Assembly: GCF_963576675.1 (NCBI RefSeq)
Contig: NC_088916.1
Span: 75,843,501-75,907,500 of the forward strand
DNA: 64,000 nt
Direction: 5' to 3'
From: Euphorbia lathyris
Lineage: Eukaryota; Streptophyta; Magnoliopsida; Malpighiales; Euphorbiaceae
Below the pieces are notes generated by a model, which ran no database searches, was not told the origin of the DNA, and worked only from the letters and a program-made list of their open reading frames with translations. This document shows positions 12,575 to 24,799 of the stretch, in pieces. Positions within the stretch are counted from its first letter, which is position 1. Each line of letters opens with the position of its first letter. The translations under genes and the position numbers were made by a program.

Positions 12575-12577
<3 letters not shown>
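10330..12577. mobile_element. Foldback element inserted in a (TA)n microsatellite
   Basis: Long inverted repeats: ggagggctcttgtgagaacc at the left matches the reverse complement of the right end (ggttctcacttgatccctcc). Both sides continue through aaaactacgtagtttt. (TA)n runs flank it on both sides. The interior is packed with direct and inverted copies of a roughly 90-bp unit containing cgaacatgagttataaa and its complement. No protein is encoded. Each arm has a tRNA-like block near its end: on the right TGGCTTAGTGG at 12410 (box A-like) and GGTTCAAACCC at 12453 (box B-like), mirrored on the left near 10440. The habit resembles rice 'micron' elements, which also sit in (TA)n tracts. Confidence 0.75.
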
Positions 12578-12613
<36 letters not shown>

Positions 12614-12756
12614 GACAGGCCCGACTTAGGTTTCGAGAGAAATTTCAAACCCAATTTAGTTTATGTGCGGGCTTGAATCGAGCTAGGCCAAATATCAAAT
12701 ATATATGTCCAAGTCCAATCCATGAAGAACGAGACGAATCTATGAACATATCTTTT

Positions 12757-13060
12757 TTTAAAACAAACAAAACTTTTATTAAGCTAAATAAAAAATAATA
12801 ACATCGCTAAGGAAGGGATTAGTCGTCCATTCTCCCCGAACAGACACAGAACTTACAGTCTTTGATAAGCAGTGAGCCGCAAAGTTCGCTGATCATTTGA
12901 CAAAAGAGATTGAAATAGTACCAAGATCTTGTAAAATGGAGATATAATCATAAACAATATCAGATAAATAGGATAAATGAACGGATGGCTGTTGAATTGC
13001 CTGGACGATAGAGAGACAATCTGAGCGAAGAACCACATTACATGTATGTCGTCTTCATCC
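12757..13060 (-). pseudogene. 3' end of an L1-type LINE (RNase H region)
   Basis: The minus strand reads VVLRSDCLSIVQAIQQP, then a stretch ending SFVK, a stop, SANFAAHCLSK. This is the C-terminal RNase H domain carried by many plant L1 elements (a DS/SDCL motif and the 'RSANxAAHxLAK' motif). A T-rich run at about 12751-12757 on the plus strand matches a 3' poly-A tail. It is 5'-truncated and has stops. Confidence 0.65.
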
Positions 13061-13316
13061 GTGTATGTAAAATTATATATATATATAAACATAAAATTAT
13101 ATTTTTTCAGGTTGGACTTTAAATTTTATATGTTATTTATATATGTAAAAATAAAATTATGTTTTTTATATATTTATAACCGATTATCTAACTAAGGTAT
13201 TGTTTTGATAAAACTGAAAATTAAGTACTGAATTTTAAATGTTGAATATTATAAGTGCTAAATGTATTGAATGATGTAACTTTTATATAAAAAAAAATAT
13301 TAGTTAATAATGTTTA

Positions 13317-13833
13317 GGCTTAATAGGCACCCAACTCCTTAAACTTGTAACTTTTCTTCACCTGACCCACTCAATTTAGGGGACAACCTCTCAACCCCCT
13401 CAACTCTCCAAAAACATCATATACAACCCCTTACACCACTATGTTCGGTCAAAATATTGACCCGTGTAGAAAACACGCTCGACTGTTAACCACACCAATG
13501 CCACGTGTCATTTAATTATTAAATTTTTCCATATTCGTGCGAGGTGCTGTCGCTGTTTGTCGTCGCAGCCTTATCGAGGTGCTGAGGTTGGCGATAGTGG
13601 TCGTCGAGGTGAAATGTATCCAAGTGATTGTTACAAAAATGACACGTGGCATTGGTGTGGTCAACAGTCAATCGCATTTTCTATACGGGTCAATATTTTG
13701 ACCGAACATAATGGTGTAAGGGGTTATATGTGATGTTTTTGGAGAGTTGAGGGGGTTGAGCGGTTGTCCCCTAAATTGAGGGGGTCAAGTGAAAAAAAGT
13801 TACAAGTTTAGGGGGTTGGGTGCCTATTAAGCC
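13317..13833. mobile_element. Mutator-type MITE with 9-bp TSD
   Basis: A 517-bp element with inverted repeats of roughly 220 bp beginning GGCTTAATAGGCACCC and ending with its complement. It is flanked by the identical 9-bp target duplications taatgttta (13308-13316 and 13834-13842). A 9-bp TSD with long TIRs is the signature of MULE-derived MITEs. The central loop holds some GC-rich non-repeated sequence with tcgtcg motifs and no ORF. Confidence 0.92.
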
Positions 13834-14100
13834 TAATGTTTAACTTAAAACGTTTAAGTTAAATATTTTGACTTATCAAAATAAGTGATTTTTAACTTAA
13901 TTAACTAATTTAAGTGGCGGAAAAACAACCATTATCAAATGCACTTAAACTAAATAAGCATTTAATATATAAATTTAAGTGATTAAATGGGTTATCAAAT
14001 AATGTCTAAGCCAAAATTAAAATTAAAAAGAACCAAAATGTTAAAATAATCGAACCAAATTAAATTTTGATTTGGTTATCGATCTGGTAGTCGGTGATCG

Positions 14101-14634
14101 TATGGATGCGGGTACTCTACCCACGGGTATCTGGCACTATCCGACCTTAATGGGACTACCCGTACCCTGTATAAAATGGTATGGGACGGGTACGGGATCA
14201 AAACCATTACCCGTTAGGGTAATGGGACGGGTATGGGAAGACCCTCCAGGGTATCCGGTACCCGTTACTCGTCATAACTTTTTTATATATTAAAAAATAT
14301 TAGTGTGTTTTAGATGTAAGATGTGAGATTTGAACACCAACCTTTCGTATTTGACCAGTAAGTAATATCACTAAGCTACTTTATTTTTATTGATTAAGGT
14401 TCCATTTGTTTAATTTTTAGATGTATGATTTATTAAATTTATACTTTAACATTTATTTATTGATTTTTAACGGATAAGGGTACCCGCGGGTACCTGTGAA
14501 TTAAATGGGACGGGTATGGGATGTAAAACATATATCCATTAGGGTAATGGAAAGGGTACGGGTAATTAAAAAATAAACGGATAAGGGTTTGAGATTGACA
14601 CTATCCGCGGGTACCCTACCCGTTGCTATCCCTA
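14101..14634. mobile_element. Non-autonomous hAT-type element with 8-bp TSD
   Basis: A 534-bp element rich in gggtacccg-type motifs at both ends. The left end starts tatggatgcgggta and the right end finishes cgttgctatcccta, forming imperfect TIRs. The flanks are the identical 8-mer ggtgatcg (14093-14100 and 14635-14642), as expected for hAT. The middle is AT-rich and contains a tRNA-like fragment (gagatttgaacaccaacc). No transposase. Confidence 0.88.
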
Positions 14635-15039
14635 GGTGATCGGATCTTTTAGTACATGACTTTTGACCGTATCCAAAAATTAAAACTTTTTTTAACAGCA
14701 AAGTTTAAAACTTTTGACACGCATGAAAAGTTGCAAATAAACTTAGGATATAAAAAATTAAAAGGACTGCCCAAATCATAAGTTGAATTTTACCCAACTA
14801 GTGGGAAATGAGATTGGAATTAATATAATTATTAGAATTAAAAAAATTTAATAAAATTTTAATTTAGGTACCAATACTTTAAGAAACATTCTTTCAAAGA
14901 CTAAAAGGATGTAGGAGAAAAGTTAATATGTATTCAATATATATTTTTGAAAATCACATTTATTAATATGACTTGTATTTATTTAGTTGAAAGCCTTACT
15001 ATTTAGTTTTTTAATTATTTTTACATAGTCCTTTCTCAT

Positions 15040-15228
15040 TGTTTTTTTTTTGAACCCGAAATAGAACTTTCATATAAAAATAGGATTGACATCCTCAATA
15101 ATAACGTTTGACAGCCATTCCGGCACAACAGTAGATAAAAAATCGCTAGCATTGGAACAGGCCTGCCTAGCTACTAAATGTGCAGCCCTATTCGCTAAAC
15201 GAGGAACAAAAGCTAAAGTAAATACTAA
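15040..15228 (-). pseudogene. 3' end of an L1-type LINE (RNase H C-terminus)
   Basis: The minus strand reads FVPRLANRAAHLVARQA, continues to DFLSTVVPEWL, then a stop, and runs into a poly-A (T run at 15043-15051 on the plus strand). 'LANRAAHLVAR' is the usual final RNase H motif of plant L1 ORF2. Only the last ~60 codons are present. Confidence 0.7.
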
Positions 15229-15274
15229 TTATTAGAGTCAACCAATTAAAATTAACTTTTAATAGTTAAAAGTT

Positions 15275-15672
15275 TAAGCTAGCGATGTAAATGGACGGGG
15301 ATTCCCCATCGCCATCGGTGACCCACTCCAATGGGGTCGGAGAGGGTCCTCATAGAATGGGGATGAGAATAATTTTGTCTCCCTTAATAGGGATGGGGCG
15401 TGGATGGGGAAAGATATCCTCGTCCCCGCCCCCATTAATCCCGCGACAATTGATTTTTTTTATGATTTAAGTACATTTTAATTATGTGATTGTTTGTTTT
15501 AAGTTTTAGTTTTTTGTGATTTGGAAAATTTGAGAATGATTGTTAATACTTGGTATTATTACCTACTGTTTCTTAAACGTTTTTGTTTTTATTGATTTTT
15601 TTAAACATAAACGGTGATTCTCTGTGGAGAATTGATGGGAATGGGGATAACGTATTTTTGATATCTAAATGA
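15275..15672. repeat. GGGGAT-rich dispersed repeat, probably non-autonomous hAT-like
   Basis: Clusters of gatgggga/tccccatc motifs at both ends (15290-15440 and 15628-15672) around an AT-rich centre, an architecture like the element at 14101-14634. I could not find TSDs, so class and limits are tentative. Confidence 0.4.
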
Positions 15673-15699
15673 TGATTCCTATTGGGACGAAAATAGGGA

Positions 15700-16190
15700 T
15701 TATAATTTTTTTTTTTTAAACAACGCCCAAGAACATGAACAGAACAGGAACAGAATGGAAACAAAAGCAACATTAAAAAAAAAAGCTTAGAAACAAACAA
15801 CTCTACTTATGCCAATCCTCTGTAATCATCAGAGAGGATACCTGGAGGCATCCAGGAGACGCATCATACTCATGATGTCCCAACGAACTAAAACATGTGA
15901 AGTTCGCCAACTAATCAGTTGCACGGTTGTCTTCTTTATACGTATGTACAAAAACAATATGGCAATCTCTATCTCTAAGGACTATGAATACGAATGATGA
16001 GGGTCCACTACACTTGAAATCATAATCAAGACATTTGTAAGTCAATTTCCATGATGACGTTTTGAAACCCTTTTTTCCCAAGCCAGAACTAGCCCAAAAT
16101 AAACATCTCATAATTCCGTCAGAAAGCTGTACATAATCCAATATTTGCTCCAAAGCCACCTACCCATTGACCATGTAAGTCCTTCATCAG
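15700..16190 (-). pseudogene. L1-type LINE 3' fragment with RNase H domain
   Basis: The minus strand gives GQWVGGFGANIGLCTAF, a stop, then GKKGFKTSSWKLTYKCL, and ends VHTYKEDNRATD. These match the start ('G.W..GF...IG.C'), middle and end ('HTYREANRAAD') of the plant L1 RNase H domain. A T run at 15707-15717 marks the poly-A side. Several stops make it a relic. Between 16200 and 16912 I see only AT-rich DNA plus a short GC-rich block near 16690-16830 that I cannot name. Confidence 0.65.
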
Positions 16191-18749
16191 GCCCCCAGCC
16201 GATGCAATCCAATGGGTTCCAAGGAATTCGACCAAACCATAATTTTTTTTTACTTTTCTCCAATATTTTAAATATTAGGTTGAAATCTTGTAATTAAGTT
16301 GCAAGTGTCAATTCTCTGAATTTGGACTTTCTATTACTAAGATTCAAGAATATTATATTAAAATTATTTGAATTATTCAAAAACAAAAGAACCGACAGAG
16401 ATTAAGAATTTAAGATTATGTATCATAATCTCAATTTGCTAATTAAAAAAAGATGATATTACAGTCTGGACAATGATATGGTATTTATTGTGTAAAATCA
16501 ATGAAATTAAGGTCAACTGCCAGCTTCACCTCCTCTTCCATGCGTCATGTCGGCCATGTCCTAATCATGCTTTACTATTTAATCCGGCTTAATCAATCCG
16601 GGATATTTAATCTTAAGTATAAAAATTTGATTAATCTTCTGAATTAATCCATTAAATAAGTAAATGACATGATTAATCTTTAAGTCCATGTACATGGGTG
16701 GAGATAAGGGGCTAGGCCCCTCTGGCCGCTGGAACCACCATGGCCACAAGTAGTTTCAGCTCTACTGTCTCCATAAAATTTAAGGTTGTGGTGATTCCGC
16801 CCCCTGTTTCCAAGAAATTTAGTTCGGGTGCTATATTAGTATCCCAAAATTGGCTCAAGTCTTGTTAAATTTCTCTAAATCCAAATTTTCAATTTTTTTT
16901 TTTAGATCCGTTCACTACAAAAAAAAAATATGTCTATACCAACAGTTTTTTAGATGCATTTATAAAAAGTGTCGCTACTAAAAATTACTAAATAACCTTA
17001 TACCTCTTACACATATATATAACCTTTATCCTGTTTTAATCCCTTACTCCAAAAAAACTGTTTGCTTACAAGAGAATTAGGTTTTATTGAAGCCCAATAG
17101 CTAAAGAGCCCCAAAACTTATAAGGAAAAAAGCCCAAATTCTGAATCATTAGGTTTGCGTGTTATCACTTTCTGGGATTTCACATTTGCCATCTTGCTCA
17201 AATTTACGATTTCGTCTCGTATGCTTCACAGATCTTTGTGCGATTTCACAAATCTTCCATTACAAATCCTCTACAAATCTTCCATTGCAGATCTTCTATG
17301 TGACTTCACATCATTGATTTAGTTGTGTGAGGGGCGATTTACTCCGTGTGATCTATGCTTTATTCTCTTTGATTTACAATTCCATCTCTATCGCATGTAC
17401 TTCTTCATTCTATTCTTTTCTTCAACATATCATTATGGACTGGCTTTGATTTAAGAACTTCGAGTTCTGATTCTCTAAAACCTTAGCAATTTTATCGTTT
17501 CTGTTTGGTTCGACAGGTTTTAGGATTCCGTTGAAGTGATTGGATGAGAAGGCAAGGGTTCTGATCCCTTTTTCAGTTCCTCCAGGTTTACTCCGTAGCT
17601 ATCCTGTTCCTTTTTTTATGTTTGCCTTTACATACATAATATTTGTTGTCCTTGCTAATATGATATGCTTGCTAAATTTGAATATCCTTTTACTTGGCAT
17701 GGCAATTTAGTACATTTTTCTAGTTATCTCAAGTTGCTTTAGAAATATCCACACATGTTTAACAATTATGGTATAGGATAATCACGAATGCAAGTGCAAA
17801 GATTGACTGCAGTGTACTATTCACTATCCTTTTACATCAGCTGTGTTATCATACTGTTTGATCAATACTATCCTTTTACATTAATACACTTCATAATTAA
17901 TGTAGTAGCTGGAAAAAAAAATCCTTTTTCATATTTAGGAGGCCAGTTCTAGATTTGGAGCCAAAAAAAAAACTTGATACTTGTATAGCCTACACTTGCA
18001 AATGCTCTCCATATTACTTATTGATTCCTGAAATTTTGCTTCTTAAATGGTTAAGTATTAAATTCTAACCCTTCTGCGGTCAGGGGTGAGACCTAAAAGT
18101 TACTAACAGGAGGCTAGCATGATTAATTTTATATAATCATGAAGTACATGTTAGAAAGACTTGAGCTTTCAAAAAGAACTAGGGGTTCAAGAATGTGTCA
18201 TAGGATAACATAAGAATGTGTCATAGAACTAGGGGTTCAAGTTAGTATGTCAAAGAACATTTATTTGGCCAAAGCATACTTGATTATGATTTTTTATTCA
18301 TTTGTCCAAAGGAAAGACCATGCTTTTAAGATGAAAATTAGAAACCAATGATATACACAAAGGGATGGGATCATGAAAGCCCCCCAAAAGCAAGGGTACA
18401 ATGAAATACTAAACAAACAAACTGTATTACCACATATTGGCCTTAATTATTAATACTAAACAAACCAATGTTAAATTGATCCTCCCCATTAGCTACCCTT
18501 AATTATTGTGCACTTATTCTACTACTATATAGTATATAAGTATTAATCTTTCCAATGCACTAATATAAGGGTTAATGACTTTTTTGGTGTTTGTAACTAT
18601 AAATTAATTTCTTATCTCTTGATGACAGGGTTATATTGTCCTCAACAGACCTTGGGCTTTTGTGCAATAGCTAACTCTCTAGCTTCCATGATGTGTGGAT
18701 ATGTTTTTCAGTAGATTTAACTGTTTATGCTATTCTTATATGTATCCAG

Positions 18750-19080
18750 TTAGGCAGAGCCCGATCTAATGATTTGGAAACCACCTTGCCTAAGCCCTGT
18801 AAGTTTTCTAACATAATTCCATTTCTATTAAACTATTCCATCCATTGTTTCATCATATTTACAAGTTTAGATTTAAGAATTAATTTGACGAGTAAAACAG
18901 ATCTGGCAAGAGCATTGATAGCTCCTGATAAAGAACATCCAAATGGAACTCAAGGCCATGACCAATGACCATAATGATAGGAGTGTTCTTCAGCAGCGTG
19001 TTGCCTTTTTCGATCAAGACAATAATGGACTTGTGTACCCCTGGGAGACCTTTTATGCTGCGTTTTTTGAAAGATTGAAG
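18750..19080 (+). pseudogene. Captured caleosin (peroxygenase) gene fragment, left arm
   Basis: Reads SNDLETTLPKP, then a GTAAGT donor, about 100 bp of intron, an AG acceptor at about 18899, and [16 protein letters not shown]. After a stop and frame change comes [20 protein letters not shown]. This is the N-terminal conserved part of plant caleosins, including the calcium-binding EF-hand loop (DQDNNG). Splicing would restore Tyr at the junction (T|AT). The intron is still present, so the capture was of genomic DNA. Genuine caleosins continue with a membrane-inserting proline knot that is absent here. Confidence 0.85.
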
Positions 19081-19264
19081 TTGGAGGCTGAATGACAGCT
19101 TAAAATCAATAGAGAAATACATGTATATCATACAGACGATGTAATTTTGTGAAATGTTTATGTTGGTTTTCAACTTTTTATATGAATTGTTCATTTTGGA
19201 TAAATGCTCTCATGTCATATCACTTTTAAAACAGTTCATTGATCCATTTCTCTAAACTCAGTTC

Positions 19265-19456
19265 TTGGTTTCAGGTGTGGTATGTGATCGAGGTCTTACA
19301 TTGAGCCACTTGATTGGTGTTTTAGATGTATTCGTCTTCTTCTGTCTCATTCTGTTCTTAATTTGTGAACTTGGTGACTATGGAGGTTATGGAGGATCGA
19401 ATGGTAACAAAGGACATGGGTATGGATATGATGGTGGCCACGGAAAGTATAATTAG
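19265..19456 (+). pseudogene. Glycine-rich protein-like fragment in the loop
   Basis: A short open frame ending ELGDYGGYGGSNG, then GHGYGYDGGHGKYN and a stop. The Gly/Tyr-rich tail looks like the end of a small plant glycine-rich protein. The upstream half is hydrophobic (FVFFCLILFLICEL) and could be a signal or membrane segment. It follows a possible acceptor (ggtttcag). Source gene not recognised. Confidence 0.4.
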
Positions 19457-19849
19457 ATCAACACTTAATTACTCAATATGATTTGGATCTATTCAGTATT
19501 GTTGCCATTCCAGATTTCAACATATAAGTTCCTGTATACTTATTATTGGTGAATTCTATTATTTTGACATAATTTGTTGTATCTGATCTTTGTTGTGCGG
19601 TACTTCCACAACTGGACCAAAGGCAATGTAGTCTGTGATGATTCTGGTAATAGGTTGCCTTAATTCGTTTAAATCAATCAAGAGGTTGGTAGTTTCAATT
19701 TTATGCAACTTGAAACTGCATATTTATCTCTTTGAGCTACTACAATATCATCAAAGAAGGAATAGTCTGGTAATAGGCTTCCTGATCTCGATCTTCTACT
19801 TCAATATCATAGGCATGAAAACTACAGACGAAAATAACAACTAAATTTC

Positions 19850-20080
19850 ATTATAAGGTTGTGAACAACGGAGGCACCATTGCGTATGTAGTGAGGACAG
19901 CAGGAAGCAATCTTAGAGAGGCTCAAGTTATGCATTTCGTTGCAAAACGGGTATGCTTATGAATTGTCTCGTCGTAACAAGTTGGTTGTGTATACAGTAT
20001 CAGAATATTTGATTGCCAATGGTTTATGTTTGATAATGCATGTTGCATCATACAAGAAGATAAGGCATACTGTAAGGAAC
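19850..20080 (+). pseudogene. Captured 4-coumarate--CoA ligase-like fragment
   Basis: Reads AYVVRTAGSNLREAQVMHFV then AKR, followed by a GTATGC donor-like site. About 100 bp later comes VASYKKIRHTV. These correspond to the C-terminal domain of 4CL-like acyl-CoA ligases ('...VAxQVAPYKKIRxV...'). The piece between looks like a retained intron whose acceptor AG is mutated (gcat before GTTGCA). The catalytic core is missing and it cannot be functional. Confidence 0.72.
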
Positions 20081-20116
20081 TGCTTGATTTCTTGGCTAAT
20101 GGTGGTTTTTCCCCAG

Positions 20117-20300
20117 TTAAAACAGAGAAGGCCTCTCTATGCTATGAAAAATTCTCTAGACAATGCTCCTCATGCCAGAGATTTTATTGGAGCTCTTAAG
20201 GAAAGTTTATATTCGAACTAGAGTTCCAGGTTTGATTGCAGAAGTGAAGAAGGCTTCTCCAAGTAGAGGAATTCTCAGGGAGGACTTTGATCTAGTAAAT
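20117..20300 (+). pseudogene. Captured indole-3-glycerol phosphate synthase fragment
   Basis: After an acceptor-like ttttccccag comes KQRRPLYAMKNSLDNAPHAR then DFIGALK. A one-base frame change follows, then VPGLIAEVKKASPSRGILRE and DFD. This is the N-terminal part of the TIM barrel of indole-3-glycerol phosphate synthase (tryptophan pathway), with the substrate-binding EVKKASPS motif. It stops at a possible donor (GTAAAT). Only one exon-sized piece is present. Confidence 0.85.
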
Positions 20301-21222
20301 ATGTCCCTTTATCCGCTATTTCCATTAGCATGGTACGTGATGATACAAGCTACACTTTCCGTGCCAGATTTTAATATACAACATAGTGAAACGTTTTTGT
20401 ATTGACAGATTTACTTTCTAGTGAACTAGTTTTGATAATTGTTGTAACAGTTATAAAAAAAAAATTACACACCACGTGTAAAATCGGCCCTCCCAACTAA
20501 GCGATCATATATTCGCCACTGCCCATGTACCATGATAAGAGGCTTTTGAAATATCAAAGTCGTATATCATTTTAAATATATTATTAAAATTTATATTATT
20601 TTAAATAAGTTATGAGGACCAATAGATTAATATAAACAAATTTATGGGTTAGTATGTCAATTTAAATAAATTTAGATAATTTATAGAGTAAGTTATTTTA
20701 AGAAAATCCATAAATAAATGAGACACTTTGTAAATTCAAAGAGTTAATCAATTTTTTTTATCAACTTCATAGGCTTTTAATTATTTAAATATTAAGCCTA
20801 CTTAATCATGTCTAGCATGTTTACGGTCTCAAATACTCACTCAGCTCGTCCAAATAAATAATAATCGAATGTAATTTAATAAAAAAATATAGTTCAATTT
20901 GATTATTAATCGAAATAAAATTTATATTTATACATATAAAAATTATTTTAATATAATTTATAAATACTAGTTCGGTTTATTCAAAAAAAAACTTTTTTAA
21001 CTGAATCGATAATTGAAACGAAAATATTACCAAATTTAAAATATAAAATAACCAAATCAAAATTTTATTTGAATGGAAGAGACTTTTGAATGGAAGAGAC
21101 TATCAATTGGTCATGGCCTTGATAAAGAACACAGCATAAAAGGCAACACGCAGCATAAAAGGTCTCCCAGGGGTACTATCTAAATTTATAATTTTTTTCA
21201 CCTATTAGGCAACACGCAGCAA

Positions 21223-21555
21223 AATCTTTCAAAAAACGCAGCATAAAAGGTCTCCCAAGGGTACACAAGTCCATTATTGTCTTGATCGAAAAAGGCAACA
21301 CGCTGCTGAAGAACACTCCTATCATTATGGTCATTGGTCATGGCCTTGAGTTCCATTTGGATGTTCTTTATCAGGAGCTATCAATGCTCTTGCCAGATCT
21401 GTTTTACTCGTCAAATTAATTCTTAAATCTAAACTTGTAAATATGATGAAACAATGGATGGAATAGTTTAATAGAAATGGAATTATGTTAGAAAACTTAT
21501 AGGGCTTAGGCAAGGTGGTTTCCAAATCATTAGATCGGGCTCTGCCTAACTGGAT
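21223..21555 (-). pseudogene. Captured caleosin gene fragment, right arm (inverted copy)
   Basis: Inverted copy of 18750-19080, nearly identical. One informative difference: the intron donor is changed (ccctATAAG against ccctGTAAG in the left arm), so this copy could not be spliced the same way. Beyond its inner end (21100-21222) are scrambled short repeats of the same sequence (gcaacacgcagcataaaagg twice), suggesting template switching at the arm-loop junction. Confidence 0.85.
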
Positions 21556-22066
21556 ACATATAAGAATAGCATACACAGTTAAATCTACTGAAAAACATAT
21601 CCACACATCATGGAAGCTAGAGAGTTAGCTATTGCACAAAAGCCCAAGGTCTGTTGAGGACAATATAACCCTGTCATCAAGAGATAAGAAATTAATTTAT
21701 AGTTACAAACACCAAAAAGGCCATTAACCCTTATATTAGTGCATTGGAAAGATTAATACTTATATACTATGTAGTAGTAGAAGAAGTGCATAATAATTAA
21801 GGGTAGCTAATGGGGAGGATCAACTTAACATTGGTTTGTTTAGTATTAATAATTAAGGCCAATATGTGGTAATACAGTTTGTTTGTTTAGTATTTCATTG
21901 TACCCCTGCTTTTGGGGGGCTTTCATAATCCCATGCCTTTGTGTATATCATTGGTTTCTAATTTTCATCTTAAAAGCATGGTCTTTCCTTTGGACAAATG
22001 AATAAAAAATCATAATCCAGTATGCTTTGGCCAAATAAATGTTCTTTGACATACTAACTTGAACCC

Positions 22067-22874
22067 TGATAACAACCCAAATTATTCTTGAATAAGGAAT
22101 AAGGGAAAATTAATAGAAATAATGGCAAACCATTATTCCTTCTAAAAGAGATATTTATACATGATTAATGTGGAATTAATGATAATTAATGCAGGGAAGA
22201 ATATGCAAATAATAAGGAAAAGGAAGGAGTCTCTAGCATTATGCCACGCCACGTGGACCATGGCGAGATACGCCATAACGAGATACGCCCGATGAGAGCG
22301 AGTAGCGGAGACCCGCCATAGCTCTCAAGGAGAGCGTACGTACGCCTTGACAGATAAAAGAATACGAAAAGGGATATTCATCTTACTGACAGAATATTAT
22401 CCCAAGGACCAAAAGGGATATTCACCTTGAGAACGCCGCAAGAAGAACCGGATGGCGGATCTCCACGGTTTAGCTCAGTGAGATCCGCTGGCGAACCTAT
22501 GAGGCGAATATCCTCTTTCACCTGATTCATCACAGTAACGGCTAACCGCCGGCTCGGCCATAAAGACCATTAATGAGCTATCAATTAGCTAACCGCCAGG
22601 TTAAAGGTAACCAGTAACCGCCAGCTTAAAGGTAACCAGTAACCGCCATTAATGGAGCATTAATGGAGACCTTCTAGTTGCTGAAGGTTACGACTTTTTA
22701 GCTATATATAGCCTACATCCCTAGGCTATCAAGGTACACATTCACTTACTCTTTGTCAATTCAGTTTGCTCTCTTGATCTTCCTTACTGACTTTGGCATC
22801 GGAGTGTCCCCGGCCGATCCCAACGGCGCCTCACAGGGACGTGCTCCGATCAAGGATTTTTCCCCGAGTTATCA
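22067..22874 (+). repeat. 5' LTR of the 22-29 kb retrotransposon
   Basis: Contains direct repeats of aggtaaccagtaaccgcc near 22605-22650, a likely TATA box (gctatatatagcc, ~22700) and the GC-rich 3' block gccgatcccaacggcgcc that recurs in the solo LTR at 49639. Confidence 0.93.
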
Positions 22875-24799
22875 ATTGGTGCGGTGAGCGTGGATCTCTA
22901 ACAAACAGAAGATCACAAAATCTTGATTGTATAGAGTTTCACAACGAACAAAACAATGGAGTCAACAGAATAGAAATCACAATCTCAAACTTTGGCTCAA
23001 TCAGTACAACAAATCTTTCCAAAGATACAGTTCTCCATATATTGGTGGGAAAGAGTTTTCTACATTAAATCTGGAATTTTATGATGAAAAAGATAAGTTT
23101 CCTCCCCTTTCTTATTCCATTTTTAATTAAAGAAAATTGAGATCCCTCACTCTTATAAAGTGCTATGAATATCATTACATGTTATTATGATAAATCTAAT
23201 AAACTGGGAAAGATAAAGTCATAGACACAAATCTTTCATTAAATCTTGCATGCTTACTATGCTCTCATATTTTTATGCATGACAAGTGTAATATGATATT
23301 ATCATTGAATTAGTACAAACGCATGTATAAGACCCGTAATCTTGGGATTTACAAAAAAAAAATTCATCCATTTAATGTGATTTTGTCATTTGATATTAAA
23401 ATATCATAAAAGGGCTCATGTAATTACAAATGATTTAGATCTGGTCGGTCTTTTGGATGAACATGCATATAACTATTAGAAAAAATTACAAAAAAATCAT
23501 ATTTGGTTTTTCCTTGTACAATTCACCATCTATATATGGCTTTTCTCCTATATAGTACTTTTAATATCAAAAATTCATATTTTTGAATATTGTTTTGTCA
23601 AACAGTTATTTCATTCCTTTTTTTACAAGGATGTGTCTATTCATATAAAAACTGTTTATTTGACATTGTTAGAATTTCTGTTACCAACACAAGAGACTTG
23701 AAAATATTGCGTCTATTTGTAATTATTCTGTAATTGTCCCTAACTATTAAAGCCATTATGGACTGATGAATTACCAAATTGGATAAACAAAACTTTCATG
23801 TCCTGAGCTAACTACAAAATAGTGCAAGTGTCGGTTTCGGATCAAAACATTAATTTATGCAAAATTCTTAAGATATACATGAGAATTCCTTAAAGATTGG
23901 AGGATTGTATGTGAAGGTAGGTGAGAGCGGATTTTGAGTAATTTTCCTTACACTCCAAATTGGAGGAGAATCATGGTACATGTATTTTTCTTCCAAAATT
24001 ACCATTTCTCTTTTATTTTATTCGTACAAATGAAATGATATAAGAGTAATTTTATATGTAACTATATTATTAAATCATCACTTACCTTTCTTTAATTACA
24101 CCCCATTCAAATGAGGCTTTAATGATCTCTGAATGCCATTAATGTATGAATGCACAATATTAATTGCAAGTAAATAGCAACTATGTAAGATATCTTACCT
24201 AATATAGAATGTCATAACTTTTATGACGTTTAAAATAAATATGCTATCTTTGATATTAATGCGCATTGAAATACAAAAGGACATTATTCTTAAACCATTC
24301 TCATTATGGTTATTTATTAAGAATTCATGTGCAGTAACAATCTTTATGGTTATGACCGTTATACGTGATATTATTATTAAAACAAGCACGATTAAAATTC
24401 TATTATGAATTTGTTTGACATATAATATTTACTCGGTTTTATCCTTTGACTAAGTTCATTCTAGAGTCAGGGACCAACGCGAATGAATTATTAAGTTGAT
24501 TCCAAGATGAATTAAAAATTCCATAAAGAGACATTGCATCATACATGATATTTGCCAACAAGGCAAATGCAAACATTCTTTTGCTATGAAGTATGTTCCA
24601 TGGATCAAGCCATTGATCCCCAAGGTAAGTGAATATAGCTTTTATGACTTACCACAATCTTTTAATAATGGACATAGCATGCCCCACTTCTGGAGTTCTT
24701 TCAGTGCTAACCCACAGGTACAAGGGAGTTGCTAATACTACAACCAGTGCAAACACTGATATGAAAAATAAAGCTCAATCCAAAGAAGTGTATATGCAG

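Noticed and set aside
14072..14293. 73-codon ORF rich in Gly/Pro/Val
   Set aside because: It spans the TSD and left end of the hAT element and reflects its gggtacccg repeats.
18693..18968. 91-codon ORF repeated at 21331-21606 as a conserved small protein
   Set aside because: It reads through the caleosin intron and stops after the captured exon; its duplication is due to the inverted arms.
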